Shown here: positions 15,943 through 24,249 of the stretch, piece by piece | Layout of the letters: each line of letters begins with the position of its first letter | Numbering within the stretch: position 1 is the stretch's first letter | Assembly (NCBI RefSeq): GCF_008123515.1 | Contig: NZ_VSSR01000058.1 | Location: forward strand, 1-64,000 | Length of the DNA: 64,000 bases | From: Bradyrhizobium cytisi | GTDB taxonomy: Bacteria > Pseudomonadota > Alphaproteobacteria > Rhizobiales > Xanthobacteraceae | Direction of reading: 5' to 3' | Made by a program: the position numbers and the translations under genes | The notes under the pieces: generated by a model | What the model was told of the DNA's origin: nothing | What the model saw: the letters and a program-made list of their open reading frames with translations, nothing else | Databases searched by the model: none

Positions 15943-17271
15943 ATGTCGAGCGCCTCGCCCGCCGTCTCGATCGGCATCGATTTTGGAACCAGCAATACGG
16001 TCGTAGCGCTCGCGGTGGACGATCGCCGGGTCGAGGCCATCCGCTTCGATCACGGCGGACAACGGCACAGCACCTACGTCTCGGCGCTATGCTTCTGGGA
16101 GGACCGGCCGGGCGCCGGTGCCCAGGCCGAAGGCGGTCCGTGGGCGATCGAGCAGTTTCTCGAAGGCCGCCACGTCCACCGCTTTCTGCAGTCGTTCAAG
16201 ACCTTTGCGGCGAGCTCCAGCTTCAACACCACGCAGGTGTTCCGGCAGCGCTTCAAGTTCGAGGATATTTTGGCGGCGTTCCTGCGGACGCTGGCGCGCC
16301 ATGGCGGCGACAGGTTCGGCTTCGAGGTGGCCAACATCACGGTCGGCCGGCCCGTGCGCTTTGCCGGCGGCAATCCCGACGACGATCTGGCCATGCAGCG
16401 CTATCGTGCCGCGTTCGAACGCCTCGGCGCCGGCCACGCGCGCTATGTCTATGAGCCCTTGGGCGCGGCGTTCTCCTTCGCCCGCCGGCTGGAGCGCGAT
16501 GCCACCGTGCTGGTTGCGGATTTCGGCGGCGGCACCAGCGATTTTTCGGTGATGCGTTTCTCGCGCGCGGGCGGCGTCTTGCGCGCCGAGCCGCTTGGCC
16601 ATGCCGGTATCGGCATTGCGGGCGACACGTTCGATTATCGCATCGTCGATCACGTCGTCTCGCCGCGGCTCGGCAAAGGCTCGAGCTTTCGCTCGTTCGA
16701 CAAGGTGCTGCCGATCCCGAGCGGCCACTACACCAACCTCGCGCGCTGGCATCAGCTCGCGCTGATGAAGAGCAACGGCGATCTGCGCGAGCTCAGGGAA
16801 TTGTCGCGCACCGCGCTGAAGCCGGCGCTGCTCGAGGATTTCATCACCATCGTCGATCTCGATCTCGGCTTCTCGCTGTACCGGGCGGTGTCGGACGCCA
16901 AGATCGCGCTCTCGGCCAAGGACGAGGTCGACTTTCGCTTCAGGGGCGGCGGTGTCGAGATCGGCTCGACCATCACGCGGAAAAACTTCGATGCCTGGAT
17001 TGCCGACGACATCGCCCGGCTGGGCGCCACGGTCGACAAGGTGCTGGGCGAAGCCGGCATCACCGCGCGCGAGGTCGAGAAGGTGTTCCTGACCGGCGGC
17101 ACCTCGTTCGTGCCGGCGGTGCGAAAACTGTTCGCCGACCGGTTCGGCAACGAGCGGCTGATGTCGGGCGATCAGTTCGAGTCGATCGCCTACGGCCTCG
17201 CGCTGATCGGACACAGCCCCGAGCCGGATCGCTGGACCGCGGACGGCGGGCTCAAGCCGAAGGGCACGTAA
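15943..17271 (+). CDS. YegD-like Hsp70-family ATPase
   Basis: A 442-residue actin/Hsp70-fold ATPase. The phosphate-1 motif GIDFGTSNTVVAL is near residue 11 and phosphate-2 VADFGGGTSDFSV near 190. The adenosine motif FLTGGTSFVPAVRKLF is near 385. The peptide-binding domain of DnaK is missing, as in E. coli YegD (about 450 residues). YegD-type proteins are cytosolic and their clients are unknown. It stands alone, with gaps on both sides. Confidence 0.85.
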   Translation: MSSASPAVSIGIDFGTSNTVVALAVDDRRVEAIRFDHGGQRHSTYVSALCFWEDRPGAGAQAEGGPWAIEQFLEGRHVHRFLQSFKTFAASSSFNTTQVFRQRFKFEDILAAFLRTLARHGGDRFGFEVANITVGRPVRFAGGNPDDDLAMQRYRAAFERLGAGHARYVYEPLGAAFSFARRLERDATVLVADFGGGTSDFSVMRFSRAGGVLRAEPLGHAGIGIAGDTFDYRIVDHVVSPRLGKGSSFRSFDKVLPIPSGHYTNLARWHQLALMKSNGDLRELRELSRTALKPALLEDFITIVDLDLGFSLYRAVSDAKIALSAKDEVDFRFRGGGVEIGSTITRKNFDAWIADDIARLGATVDKVLGEAGITAREVEKVFLTGGTSFVPAVRKLFADRFGNERLMSGDQFESIAYGLALIGHSPEPDRWTADGGLKPKGT

Positions 17272-17380
17272 CAATCCTTCGCAATCAGCCGGACCTGCTT
17301 CGCTGGCAGCAGTTCAATGGGCTCTGCAGAATTCCACAGACTCGATGTGAGTTGTTCACTCGGAAAGTCCCTCATTCTCC

Positions 17381-17458
17381 GTCATTGCGAGCGTAGCGAA
17401 GCAATCCAGAATCGTTCTGCGGAGGGACTCTGGATTGCTTCGCTACGCTCGCAATGAC
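17381..17458. repeat. Intergenic palindromic repeat (GTCATTGCGAGCG type), copy 2
   Basis: GTCATTGCGAGCGTAGCGAA pairs with TTCGCTACGCTCGCAATGAC around an inner CCAGA/TCTGG stem. Same family as 6385-6462; the compensating change GCGTAGCG/CGCTACGC keeps the pairing intact. It lies after the Hsp70-like gene. Confidence 0.85.
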
Positions 17459-17550
17459 GTGGGTGGATCCGCGCATCCGATCGAACGGATTGACCCGCGG
17501 ATAACCGCTTTCATCCGGATCGCCTCTCGAGGGTGCGATCCGGCTTTAAG

Positions 17551-17994
17551 CTACTGCTTGATCTCGGGCTCGACGAGACGCGCGAGGTTGCGCAGCGATT
17601 CCTGCCAGCCGAGATAGCAGGCCTCCGGCGGAATCGCGTCGGGAATGCCGGCCTGCGTGATATCGAGCTCGGTGCCGACAAGGACTTTCTTCAGTGTCAC
17701 CGTCACCTCGATCTCGCCGGGCAGGTTCGGATCCTCGAACTTGTCGGTGTAGCGCAGACGTTCGCCGGGGACGAGCTCCAGGAATTCGCCGCCGAAGGCG
17801 TGGCCGTTGCCCGTCGTGAAATTCCGGAACGACATTCTGAAGGTGCCTCCGACCTTCGGCTCCAGATGATGCACGGTGCAGGCAAATCCGTTGGGCGGAA
17901 GCCATTTTGCCAGCGCATCCGCCTCCAGGAAGGCGCGATAGACTTTGTCCGGGCTGGTCGTGAGAACGCGGTGCAGGCGTACGGTGCTGGGCAT
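17551..17994 (-). CDS. SRPBCC/AHSA1-domain protein
   Basis: A 147-residue single-domain protein of the START-like SRPBCC superfamily, AHSA1 (Hsp90 ATPase activator homologue 1-like) branch. Typical segments are the start (TSPDKVYRAFLEADALAKWL), VGGTFRMSF and the C-terminal helix CYLGWQESLRNLARLVE. Small hydrophobic ligand binding is the usual role; no specific function can be given. The gene is monocistronic. Confidence 0.8.
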   Translation of the reverse strand: MPSTVRLHRVLTTSPDKVYRAFLEADALAKWLPPNGFACTVHHLEPKVGGTFRMSFRNFTTGNGHAFGGEFLELVPGERLRYTDKFEDPNLPGEIEVTVTLKKVLVGTELDITQAGIPDAIPPEACYLGWQESLRNLARLVEPEIKQ

Positions 17995-18337
17995 GGTCGT
18001 TACTCCCTTTGAGATGCGGGGCTCGACGGTGAGGTCTATTGCCCAATCATGGCCTGAGGACGAACGCAGTTGCGCCGATCCGACATGACGGCGTCAGATT
18101 TTTTCGTTCGCCGCTTCGTCCATTCTTCTGCGAGCGGCACGTGTCGCACTCTGCTGCCTTGGCTCATTTGCCGAGGCCGTAGGCATTCAACTTCTCCAAT
18201 CCGATCCGGCACTGTCGGGCGCGATCTGGTATCCTTGCGCGGCTTTCACCGCGAGTTCGACGCGGCGGTGGTGAAGTTTTTTCGCGAGCAGCTCGCTGGC
18301 GGCGATCAGTGAGCATCGCGTTCGAGAGGAGGCGAGG
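17995..18337. other. Gene-free intergenic region
   Basis: A 343-bp gap between divergently oriented genes. Short open frames occur but none has a family match by eye or a convincing ribosome site. It presumably carries both promoters. Confidence 0.5.
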
Positions 18338-19468
18338 ATGAGGCGACTGGGCTGCGTGATCGGCTTGCTTGTGCTTCTGCTGTCGCCGGCCGCGGCCGAT
18401 CCCGCGCTGCCGGGCCTCGTTCGGCAGGATCGGATGCTGCCGATCACGCTTGCCGATGGCAGCCAGGTCAGGCTCGAGACCATGATCCTCCGGCCGGACC
18501 GCCCCGGGCGCTTTCCGCTGGTGCTGCTGGTTCACGGGACAATTCCAGGGACCGGGGAAGCCCTTCGCGCGGCGCTGGCGCGCGATACGCCGGCCAGTCT
18601 GCTCAATCCGGCCGTCGCGTTCGCACAGCGTGGTTATGCCGTCGCATCGATCATGCGGCGCGGCTTTGGTCATTCAGAGGGGCGGTTTGCCGAGACGCTG
18701 TCCGGACCATGCGATAACAGGGACTATCTCGCCATTGCGCGGATCGCAGCCGAGGATGTGACCGGCGCACTTGCCGCGCTCCGCAGCGAGCCCTGGGTCG
18801 AGCCCGGTCAGGTCGTGCTGATGGGGCATTCGACCGGAGGCATTGCGGTGATCGCCGCGGCGGCGGACAATCCTGCGGGCGTCTTCGGTGTTCTCAACTT
18901 CGAGGGGGCTCACGGTTCTGTCCCGGGGCGCACGTGCAGTCCGGATCATCTTGTGGCGGACGCCGGCATCTTTGGCCGCACGGCGCGAATTCCAGCGCTG
19001 TGGGCTTATTCGGAGAACGATCGCAGTGCGCCGCCGGCGTTGGGCCGTCGCATGTTCGATGCTTACGTCGCTTCCGGCGCGCCTGCGCAATTGCGAGTGC
19101 TGCCGCCCTTCGGTGTCGACGGGCATGCCATGGTGCCGATGGGGCCCGCCGACTTTTGGTGGCCGGCTGTCGAGAGTTTCCTGAATAAACTGCGCCTGCC
19201 GACGTCAGTACTGGTCGAATTACCGCCGCCTGCGGCTATCCCGGCGCCGATGCCGCTCAACGCGGCGTGCGCGGGCTATTTCGATTCTTACGTAAAGGCG
19301 TGGACCGACTCCAAAGCCTATGCCTGGAATCGCGAAGGCCATTGTTCATCAGTGACCTCCACGCAGCGGACGATCGAAGATGCGAAGAGCGAGGCGATGC
19401 ACCAATGCGTGGCCGCCTGGAAGGAATGCTCGCTCTATGCGGTCGGGCAGGCGCTGGCGCCCGGTTAG
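18338..19468 (+). CDS. Secreted alpha/beta hydrolase with a C-terminal cysteine-containing extension
   Basis: A 376-residue exported serine hydrolase. The signal peptide covers about residues 1-20 (LLVLLLSPAAA). The catalytic triad is visible: Ser in GHSTGG near 168, Asp in SENDRSAPP near 230, and His in GVDGHAM near 264. It resembles dienelactone hydrolase/acyl-peptidase-like proteins. After the hydrolase fold, about 70 residues contain three cysteines (C..YFDSYVKAW, GHCSS, HQCVAAWKEC), probably forming disulfides. The substrate is unknown. Confidence 0.75.
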   Translation: MRRLGCVIGLLVLLLSPAAADPALPGLVRQDRMLPITLADGSQVRLETMILRPDRPGRFPLVLLVHGTIPGTGEALRAALARDTPASLLNPAVAFAQRGYAVASIMRRGFGHSEGRFAETLSGPCDNRDYLAIARIAAEDVTGALAALRSEPWVEPGQVVLMGHSTGGIAVIAAAADNPAGVFGVLNFEGAHGSVPGRTCSPDHLVADAGIFGRTARIPALWAYSENDRSAPPALGRRMFDAYVASGAPAQLRVLPPFGVDGHAMVPMGPADFWWPAVESFLNKLRLPTSVLVELPPPAAIPAPMPLNAACAGYFDSYVKAWTDSKAYAWNREGHCSSVTSTQRTIEDAKSEAMHQCVAAWKECSLYAVGQALAPG

Positions 19469-19746
19469 AGTCCTGGCGTCACCATATCCCAACGCTGTCT
19501 GGTGCAGTTCCGCGTTACTCGGTTGGGAGCGTTGGCGATATGACGCACCCCCACACCGGGGGGCGCGATTAAATCCGGCCAAAGCCTTGCTAATTTCGAC
19601 GCTGAGGTATACCTTAGGGTTGTTCGTTCAGCCGCTGTGCCTTGTTGAATGCGCCCGCGGGCTCCTTTTCCATCGACATCGACGAATTGAAACGGTTCTG
19701 CGTGAGTATCACGCGGAACGCACATTTGTGCTCTTTGGAGAAAAAA

Positions 19747-19956
19747 ATGGCAACAGGTACTGTGAAGTGGTTTAACGGCCAGAAGGGTTTTGGATTCATT
19801 CAGCCCGACGACGGCGGCAACGATGTGTTCGTTCACATCAGCGCGGTCGAGCGGGCTGGTCTTGGTGGTCTCGCCGAGGGCCAAAAGGTCAACTTCGAGG
19901 CCAAGACCGACAAGATGCGGGGCAAGGTCAGCGCTGAGAATCTCTCGCTGGCTTAA
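19747..19956 (+). CDS. cspA: Cold-shock protein (CspA family)
   Basis: A 69-residue single cold-shock domain that binds single-stranded RNA/DNA. The RNP1 motif KGFGFIQPDD and RNP2 motif VFVHISAV are intact. GGAG precedes the ATG across an A-rich spacer. The 278-bp gap upstream probably includes a long 5' leader, as in many csp genes, where leader RNA controls cold-dependent translation; I did not establish its structure. A strong terminator follows at 20001. The symbol is used in the family sense. Confidence 0.92.
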   Translation: MATGTVKWFNGQKGFGFIQPDDGGNDVFVHISAVERAGLGGLAEGQKVNFEAKTDKMRGKVSAENLSLA

Positions 19957-20000
19957 GTCCATCAGTGCCGTTTCACGGATGTACTGAAACGGCCATGCGA

Positions 20001-20030
20001 CCCGCTCGATCCCTGGATTGAGCGGGTTTT
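20001..20030 (+). terminator. Rho-independent terminator after cspA
   Basis: A CCCGCTCGAT / ATTGAGCGGG stem (10 bp with one G-U pair) is followed by TTTTGT. Confidence 0.88.
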
Positions 20031-20053
20031 GTCTGTTGCCGAAAGGGTGAAAG

Positions 20054-20296
20054 ATGAGCGCCAGGAAATCGGCCGAACCGTCACCCGAAAGCATCGCGCG
20101 CTCCAACCGCCAACGCTTGGCTGCTCAAGAAGGCGCGCAAGCGATGCTGGACGCCGAAAAGCAGGCTGTCGACCTGCGCAAGAACATGGCGAGGCTTCGC
20201 CAGTTGCGTGAGGCCAGGGAAGCAGCCGATGCCACCCTTCAGGCATCGTTGCCGGCCCCGACCCCGACGAAGCGCAAGAGAAAGCCGCCGCAATAG
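20054..20296 (+). CDS. Hypothetical 80-residue charged helical protein
   Basis: The protein is rich in Ala, Arg, Glu and Lys, with a predicted long helix (residues about 15-60) and a basic C-terminus ending TPTKRKRKPPQ. GAAAGGGTGAAAG lies just upstream of the ATG. No family is recognised; the basic tail could bind nucleic acid. It lies right after the cspA terminator. Confidence 0.55.
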   Translation: MSARKSAEPSPESIARSNRQRLAAQEGAQAMLDAEKQAVDLRKNMARLRQLREAREAADATLQASLPAPTPTKRKRKPPQ

Positions 20297-20359
20297 CCGA
20301 CGTCAATATCGCTGCCGAACGATGCGACAGGGCCGGTCACATGCCAGGGAGTGCGGATC

Positions 20360-20575
20360 GTGCCTAGGATCAAGCCGGACGGCGGTGGCACCATCACCTT
20401 CTTTCTCGCGCACGGCGCCGGGCGGCAGCTCTGCCGGCTTGCGACCACCTTTGCGACCCAGAAGCAGGCTTTCAGCTACCTTCAAAAATACCGCACGGAG
20501 TTCGAGCGCATCGCACGGACGCGGCTGGATTCGGGAGAGCTCGAAGACGGCGTCGTTGTGCTGTCGATGCTCTAG
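20360..20575 (+). CDS. Hypothetical 71-residue protein
   Basis: A GTG start at 20360 is favoured because AGGGA lies ten bases upstream; another GTG at 20351 is too close to it. The protein starts MPRIKPDGGGTITFFLAHGAG and continues as one alpha/beta unit with a helix TQKQAFSYLQKYRTEFERIA. No family is recognised. Confidence 0.5.
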   Translation: MPRIKPDGGGTITFFLAHGAGRQLCRLATTFATQKQAFSYLQKYRTEFERIARTRLDSGELEDGVVVLSML

Positions 20576-20694
20576 CGCGCATCTACCCTAGGCCGTTTAC
20601 CTATATACCCGACGGCGTGATGCGAGGATGCCTGCGCCGGCTTTGCCGCTATAGCGACCAAATTCGCGCGCAGCGCAGTATGCGTCAAAAGCGG

Positions 20695-22266
20695 TCATCC
20701 GGGCACGCCAGCTATTCGCCAGGCTTGGCCCAATTTCTCGACATCTTCGAGCCGGCGAAACGGCGAGCTTTTGATGCCGGAAATCCGCAAAGCAGGATCG
20801 CTTTGCAGGATTGCGTCGCAGGCGCGACGGGCTTCGGCGGTGCGCCCGGCCATCGCAAGGCTCGACATCAGTATTCGCTGCGCGCCCAGAAAATTCGGCT
20901 GGCGCTGGATGGCGCTCGTGGCGCAGGACAGAGCTTCCTCATATCGCCCGGCAAAGAAATGAGCGAAGGCCATCCCGGTTTGCGGAATGAACAGGTGGGG
21001 ATCGACCGGACTCAAGCGAATTGCTGCCGAGAATTGCTCGATCGCTGCATCGTGATTGCCGAGAAAAACCTGAGCCCAGCCTGCCCAAAGACGCGCCATA
21101 GCCAGATTGGGGTCGAGTGCAATGGCTCTTGCGGCAAGAGCCGAGCCGGTCTCCGGCTCTCCGAGCATGTAGGAATAGACATGTGCTGCGTGCGCAAGCA
21201 CCAGAGGATCGTCCTGGTCGAGCTGCACCGCTCGTTCGACCAGTTGTCGGCTTTCGGCCCGCTCCTTTGCCGCGTCCTCGATCCATCCGAACCCTTTCTT
21301 CTGACCGAAAATGTTTGCTCCAGAGGCGTAGGCGACGGCAAATGCAGGATCGAGCGAAATGGCAAGCTTAGTCATCCTGAGAGCTTCAACGCTGCCCTCC
21401 CGCGTCCACTGGTAGATGCTGAATTTAGAGCGCAGATAATAGTCATAGGCCTGGAGGCTTTCGGTCGGTTTGCGCCGTGCGCGCTCTATCTCGGCCCGCT
21501 CAAGCTGCGGAGACATCGCGCCTATCACGCCGCTCGTCAGGCGGTCCTGCAAATCGAAGATGTCTTCGAGCTCACCATCGAACCTGTCCGCCCAGATGTG
21601 CGTGTCCGTGGACGCATCGATCAATTGCCCGGTCACCCGAACCCGTCGTCCGGCCTTGCGTACGCTGCCTTCCAGGACGTAGCGAACACCAAGCTCACGA
21701 CTGATCCGCTTGATGTCGACGGCTTCGCCCTTGTAGGTGAAACTCGAATTGCGCGAGATGACGAACAGCAATTTCGATCGCGACAGCCCCGTGATGATAT
21801 CCTCGACCATGCCGTCGGCGAAATATTCCTGCCCCGGGTCGTCGCTTAGATTCTGGAACGGAAGCACCGCGATGGAAGGTTTGTCGGGAAGCGCAAGGAC
21901 GGGTCTTGGGTGTTCCATCGGACGGTCGTTGGAGATCGGCGCGCCGGCGGGTCCTTGCGCTTGCAGAATGGGTCCGACGAAACGGAAACCCTTTCGCGGC
22001 AGTGTCTTGATCAGGCGCTGTTCCTGGCCGGAATCGCCGATCGCATTTCGCGCGGCATTAAGGCGAGTTGTCAGCGCTTCGTCGGACACGCTGCGCCCGT
22101 TCCAAACGGCATTGATGAGATCGTCCTTGCTGACGACGCGCTCCCGGTTGCGGATCAGATAATCGAGCAGGTCGAAAACCTTGGGCGCGATGGCGACGAC
22201 TCCCGCGTCGCGATGCAACTCGCGGCGATCCGTGTCGAATACGTAATTCTCGAACAAATAGCGCAA
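20695..22266 (-). CDS. Winged-helix (OmpR/CadC-type) regulator with TolB-like and TPR regions
   Basis: About 523 residues. An OmpR-type winged helix covers about 1-100 (VVSKDDLINAVWNGRSVSDEALTTRL and the wing KTLPRKGFRFVG). A segment typical of adenylate-cyclase-like/TolB-N proteins follows (SIAVLPFQNLSDDPGQEYFADG), then several TPR repeats to the end. No membrane segment is evident. The TTG start at 22266 is chosen because GGGGGAA lies upstream and the family usually begins near LRYLFENYVFD; a start at 22326 is possible. GC content looks lower than in most of the window. Divergent from the methyltransferase gene, which it may control. Confidence 0.75.
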   Translation of the reverse strand: MRYLFENYVFDTDRRELHRDAGVVAIAPKVFDLLDYLIRNRERVVSKDDLINAVWNGRSVSDEALTTRLNAARNAIGDSGQEQRLIKTLPRKGFRFVGPILQAQGPAGAPISNDRPMEHPRPVLALPDKPSIAVLPFQNLSDDPGQEYFADGMVEDIITGLSRSKLLFVISRNSSFTYKGEAVDIKRISRELGVRYVLEGSVRKAGRRVRVTGQLIDASTDTHIWADRFDGELEDIFDLQDRLTSGVIGAMSPQLERAEIERARRKPTESLQAYDYYLRSKFSIYQWTREGSVEALRMTKLAISLDPAFAVAYASGANIFGQKKGFGWIEDAAKERAESRQLVERAVQLDQDDPLVLAHAAHVYSYMLGEPETGSALAARAIALDPNLAMARLWAGWAQVFLGNHDAAIEQFSAAIRLSPVDPHLFIPQTGMAFAHFFAGRYEEALSCATSAIQRQPNFLGAQRILMSSLAMAGRTAEARRACDAILQSDPALRISGIKSSPFRRLEDVEKLGQAWRIAGVPG

Positions 22267-22443
22267 GTTGCCGTTCCCCCAGGTGGCCTCCGATCGTCGA
22301 GACACCAGCACCGATCGCACCCGCAAGAATAAGCCGCCGGTAAGGAAAAAGTAAGCCGTAGGTCAGGCGTACCCGCGCATGCCTTGGCACTCTCGTCTGA
22401 GTGAAAATACCCCCGGAAGAGACGCTCGAACTTGGAGCAGGTT

Positions 22444-23478
22444 ATGTCGGAATCGATTCAGGCGGCTGCTCCGTGCCTCCCGCCGCATGCTCAGCTGATA
22501 CAGATGGGGACAGGCGGCGCGGTCGCTAATGTCGTGCACATCGCGGCCAAGCTTGGGTTGGCTGATAAACTTGCCGATGGACCGAAGAGTGCTGTGGAGC
22601 TGGCCGGCCCATCAGCTCTGCATGCCCCCTCCTTGCACAGATTGATGAGAACGATGGCCAGTCTGGGGCTTCTCACTGAAGGTGAACGACTGCGATTTTC
22701 GTTAACGAAGCTCGGCGAGGCATTAAGGTCGGATGCTCCGGGCTCGGCAAGATCGACGTTGCTCATGACGGGAAGTAGTTGGGTCGGAAGTGGCTTCGCC
22801 AATCTGCTTCATTCCTTGGAAACAGGCCGTACAGGCTTCGAAAAAGCACACGGGGTGCCGTTCTTCGACTATCTTGCTCAACATCCCGAAGACGCTTCAG
22901 TGTTTAGTGAAGCAATGGTTGGGCTTCATGGAGAAGAACCTCCAGCGGTCGCGGCTGCCTACGATTTTTCTATGTTCCAGACCGTCGTCGATATTGGAGG
23001 GGCATCTGGCAATATGCTCGGTGCTATACTTGGACGATACCCAGAGCCGCGAGGCTTGTTGTTCGATCAGCCGCACGTTGTGGTCGATGCTGAGAAGTCG
23101 CTCAAAGCGAACGGTGTTGCGGGCCGTGTGAGCGTCGAGGCTGGAGATTTTTTCCTGTCCGTGCCTTCGGGCGGCGACGCTTACATCTTGTCGCATATCT
23201 TGCACGATTGGAACGATGACCAGTGCCTGACAATTCTGGGTCATTGTCGCAGAGCCGTGAAGCCGGATGGACGACTGCTCATTGTCGAGATGGTCCTGCC
23301 TCCCGGTGACGCTCCACATCCGGGGAAGATACTGGATATGGTGATGCTGGCGTTGATCGGTGGACAGGAGCGCACGGAAACCGAGTACGCCAGTCTACTG
23401 GACAAGGCTGGTTTCCGCCTCAGTCGCGTTGTGGCAACACAATCACCGGTCAGCGTCGTAGAAGCCGTTCTGGCCTAA
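22444..23478 (+). CDS. SAM-dependent O-methyltransferase (plant-type, acetylserotonin/hydroxyneurosporene-like)
   Basis: 344 residues. An N-terminal winged-helix dimerisation domain (LADGPKSAVELA, HRLMRTMASLGLL) precedes a methyltransferase fold with the SAM loop VVDIGGASGNML near 185 and the motif LSHILHDWNDDQC with the catalytic His near 257. The ATG at 22444 follows GAGCAGG. Substrates in this family are small hydroxylated aromatics or carotenoids; the actual one is unknown. Its less GC-biased third positions compared with neighbours hint at later acquisition. Confidence 0.82.
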   Translation: MSESIQAAAPCLPPHAQLIQMGTGGAVANVVHIAAKLGLADKLADGPKSAVELAGPSALHAPSLHRLMRTMASLGLLTEGERLRFSLTKLGEALRSDAPGSARSTLLMTGSSWVGSGFANLLHSLETGRTGFEKAHGVPFFDYLAQHPEDASVFSEAMVGLHGEEPPAVAAAYDFSMFQTVVDIGGASGNMLGAILGRYPEPRGLLFDQPHVVVDAEKSLKANGVAGRVSVEAGDFFLSVPSGGDAYILSHILHDWNDDQCLTILGHCRRAVKPDGRLLIVEMVLPPGDAPHPGKILDMVMLALIGGQERTETEYASLLDKAGFRLSRVVATQSPVSVVEAVLA

Positions 23479-23645
23479 GTGCCGCAAGGTCCGCTGGGAC
23501 TCACCGGGAGGGTGCGGCGCAGGTTGATATCCGTTCAGGTCCAAAATTCATGCGGTGGTCGATGGAAGAGTCTGCCGGTACGGTTGGCGCTAAGCCCCGG
23601 TGAGGCTCAGGACATCCGATTTGCCGGAAAACTCCTGTCCGCGTC

Positions 23646-23828
23646 CTAGTCTTCGCGTGTTTTCGGCTGAGCCTCACGGGCCAATCGTTCCGCTTTCAGC
23701 CGCTCACGGTTCTCGTGCAGGGAGTGCTGGTCCTTCGCGTAGTCATTCATCGGCTTCTGCGTCGTGGCAGGCTTGAACGCCTTGTTGGCCTCACGCTTGG
23801 CGCGATCGGAGGTTTGATCTTTCAGCAT
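23646..23828 (-). CDS. Hypothetical 60-residue charged protein
   Basis: A 60-residue very hydrophilic protein (MLKDQTSDRAKREANKAFKP at the start, a C-terminus rich in Arg/Glu/Lys), probably disordered or helical. The ATG has GAGAT upstream. A longer open frame beginning at 24500 runs antisense through frc and is not believed. No family is recognised. Confidence 0.5.
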   Translation of the reverse strand: MLKDQTSDRAKREANKAFKPATTQKPMNDYAKDQHSLHENRERLKAERLAREAQPKTRED

Positions 23829-24197
23829 GTCGATCTCGATTTTGTCTGGACGTGTATGATCCGCGAACGCGCCGACGTCCTGTCCGCGTTCGCGGGCTGG
23901 TGAACGGTGCGTTATCCTTGGAGCGGAGAAGTCGGGTCTGGATAAGCAACTGACGGCCACCGCGTTGGTTCCTCGAAAAATCGGCGCGCGGCAGTGGCGA
24001 GCCTCTGCGTCGAGACGCCCTTCGATGGGCCGACCCTCACTTTTCGCATGATGACATCCTACCCCTGTTTTGCCCGACGCGTCAAAGGAAATTCGTAAAA
24101 TACGAAGTTCCCTATACCCGCCAAGGGGTTCGCTACTGTGCATGGGGTTGTTTTTTGTTTTTACTTTGGGCTTGCGGCCGTACGGCGCGTCTGACGC
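23829..24197. other. Gene-free intergenic region
   Basis: A 369-bp gap with no supported gene. It lies between the small charged-protein gene and the frc terminator, both minus strand, and should contain the promoter of the small gene. Confidence 0.5.
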
Positions 24198-24222
24198 AAA
24201 AAGGCCGCCTCGAAGGGCGGCC
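24198..24222 (-). terminator. Rho-independent terminator of the oxalate operon
   Basis: A GGCCGCC / GGCGGCC stem is followed on the minus strand by TTTTT. It lies 28 bp past the frc stop codon. Confidence 0.88.
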
Positions 24223-24249
24223 CTTTCGTCTGAAGCGTTGTGGTGCCGC

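Noticed and set aside
18070..18312. A short plus-strand frame in the gap before the secreted hydrolase.
   Set aside because: No family, no convincing ribosome site and unusual composition; left as intergenic.
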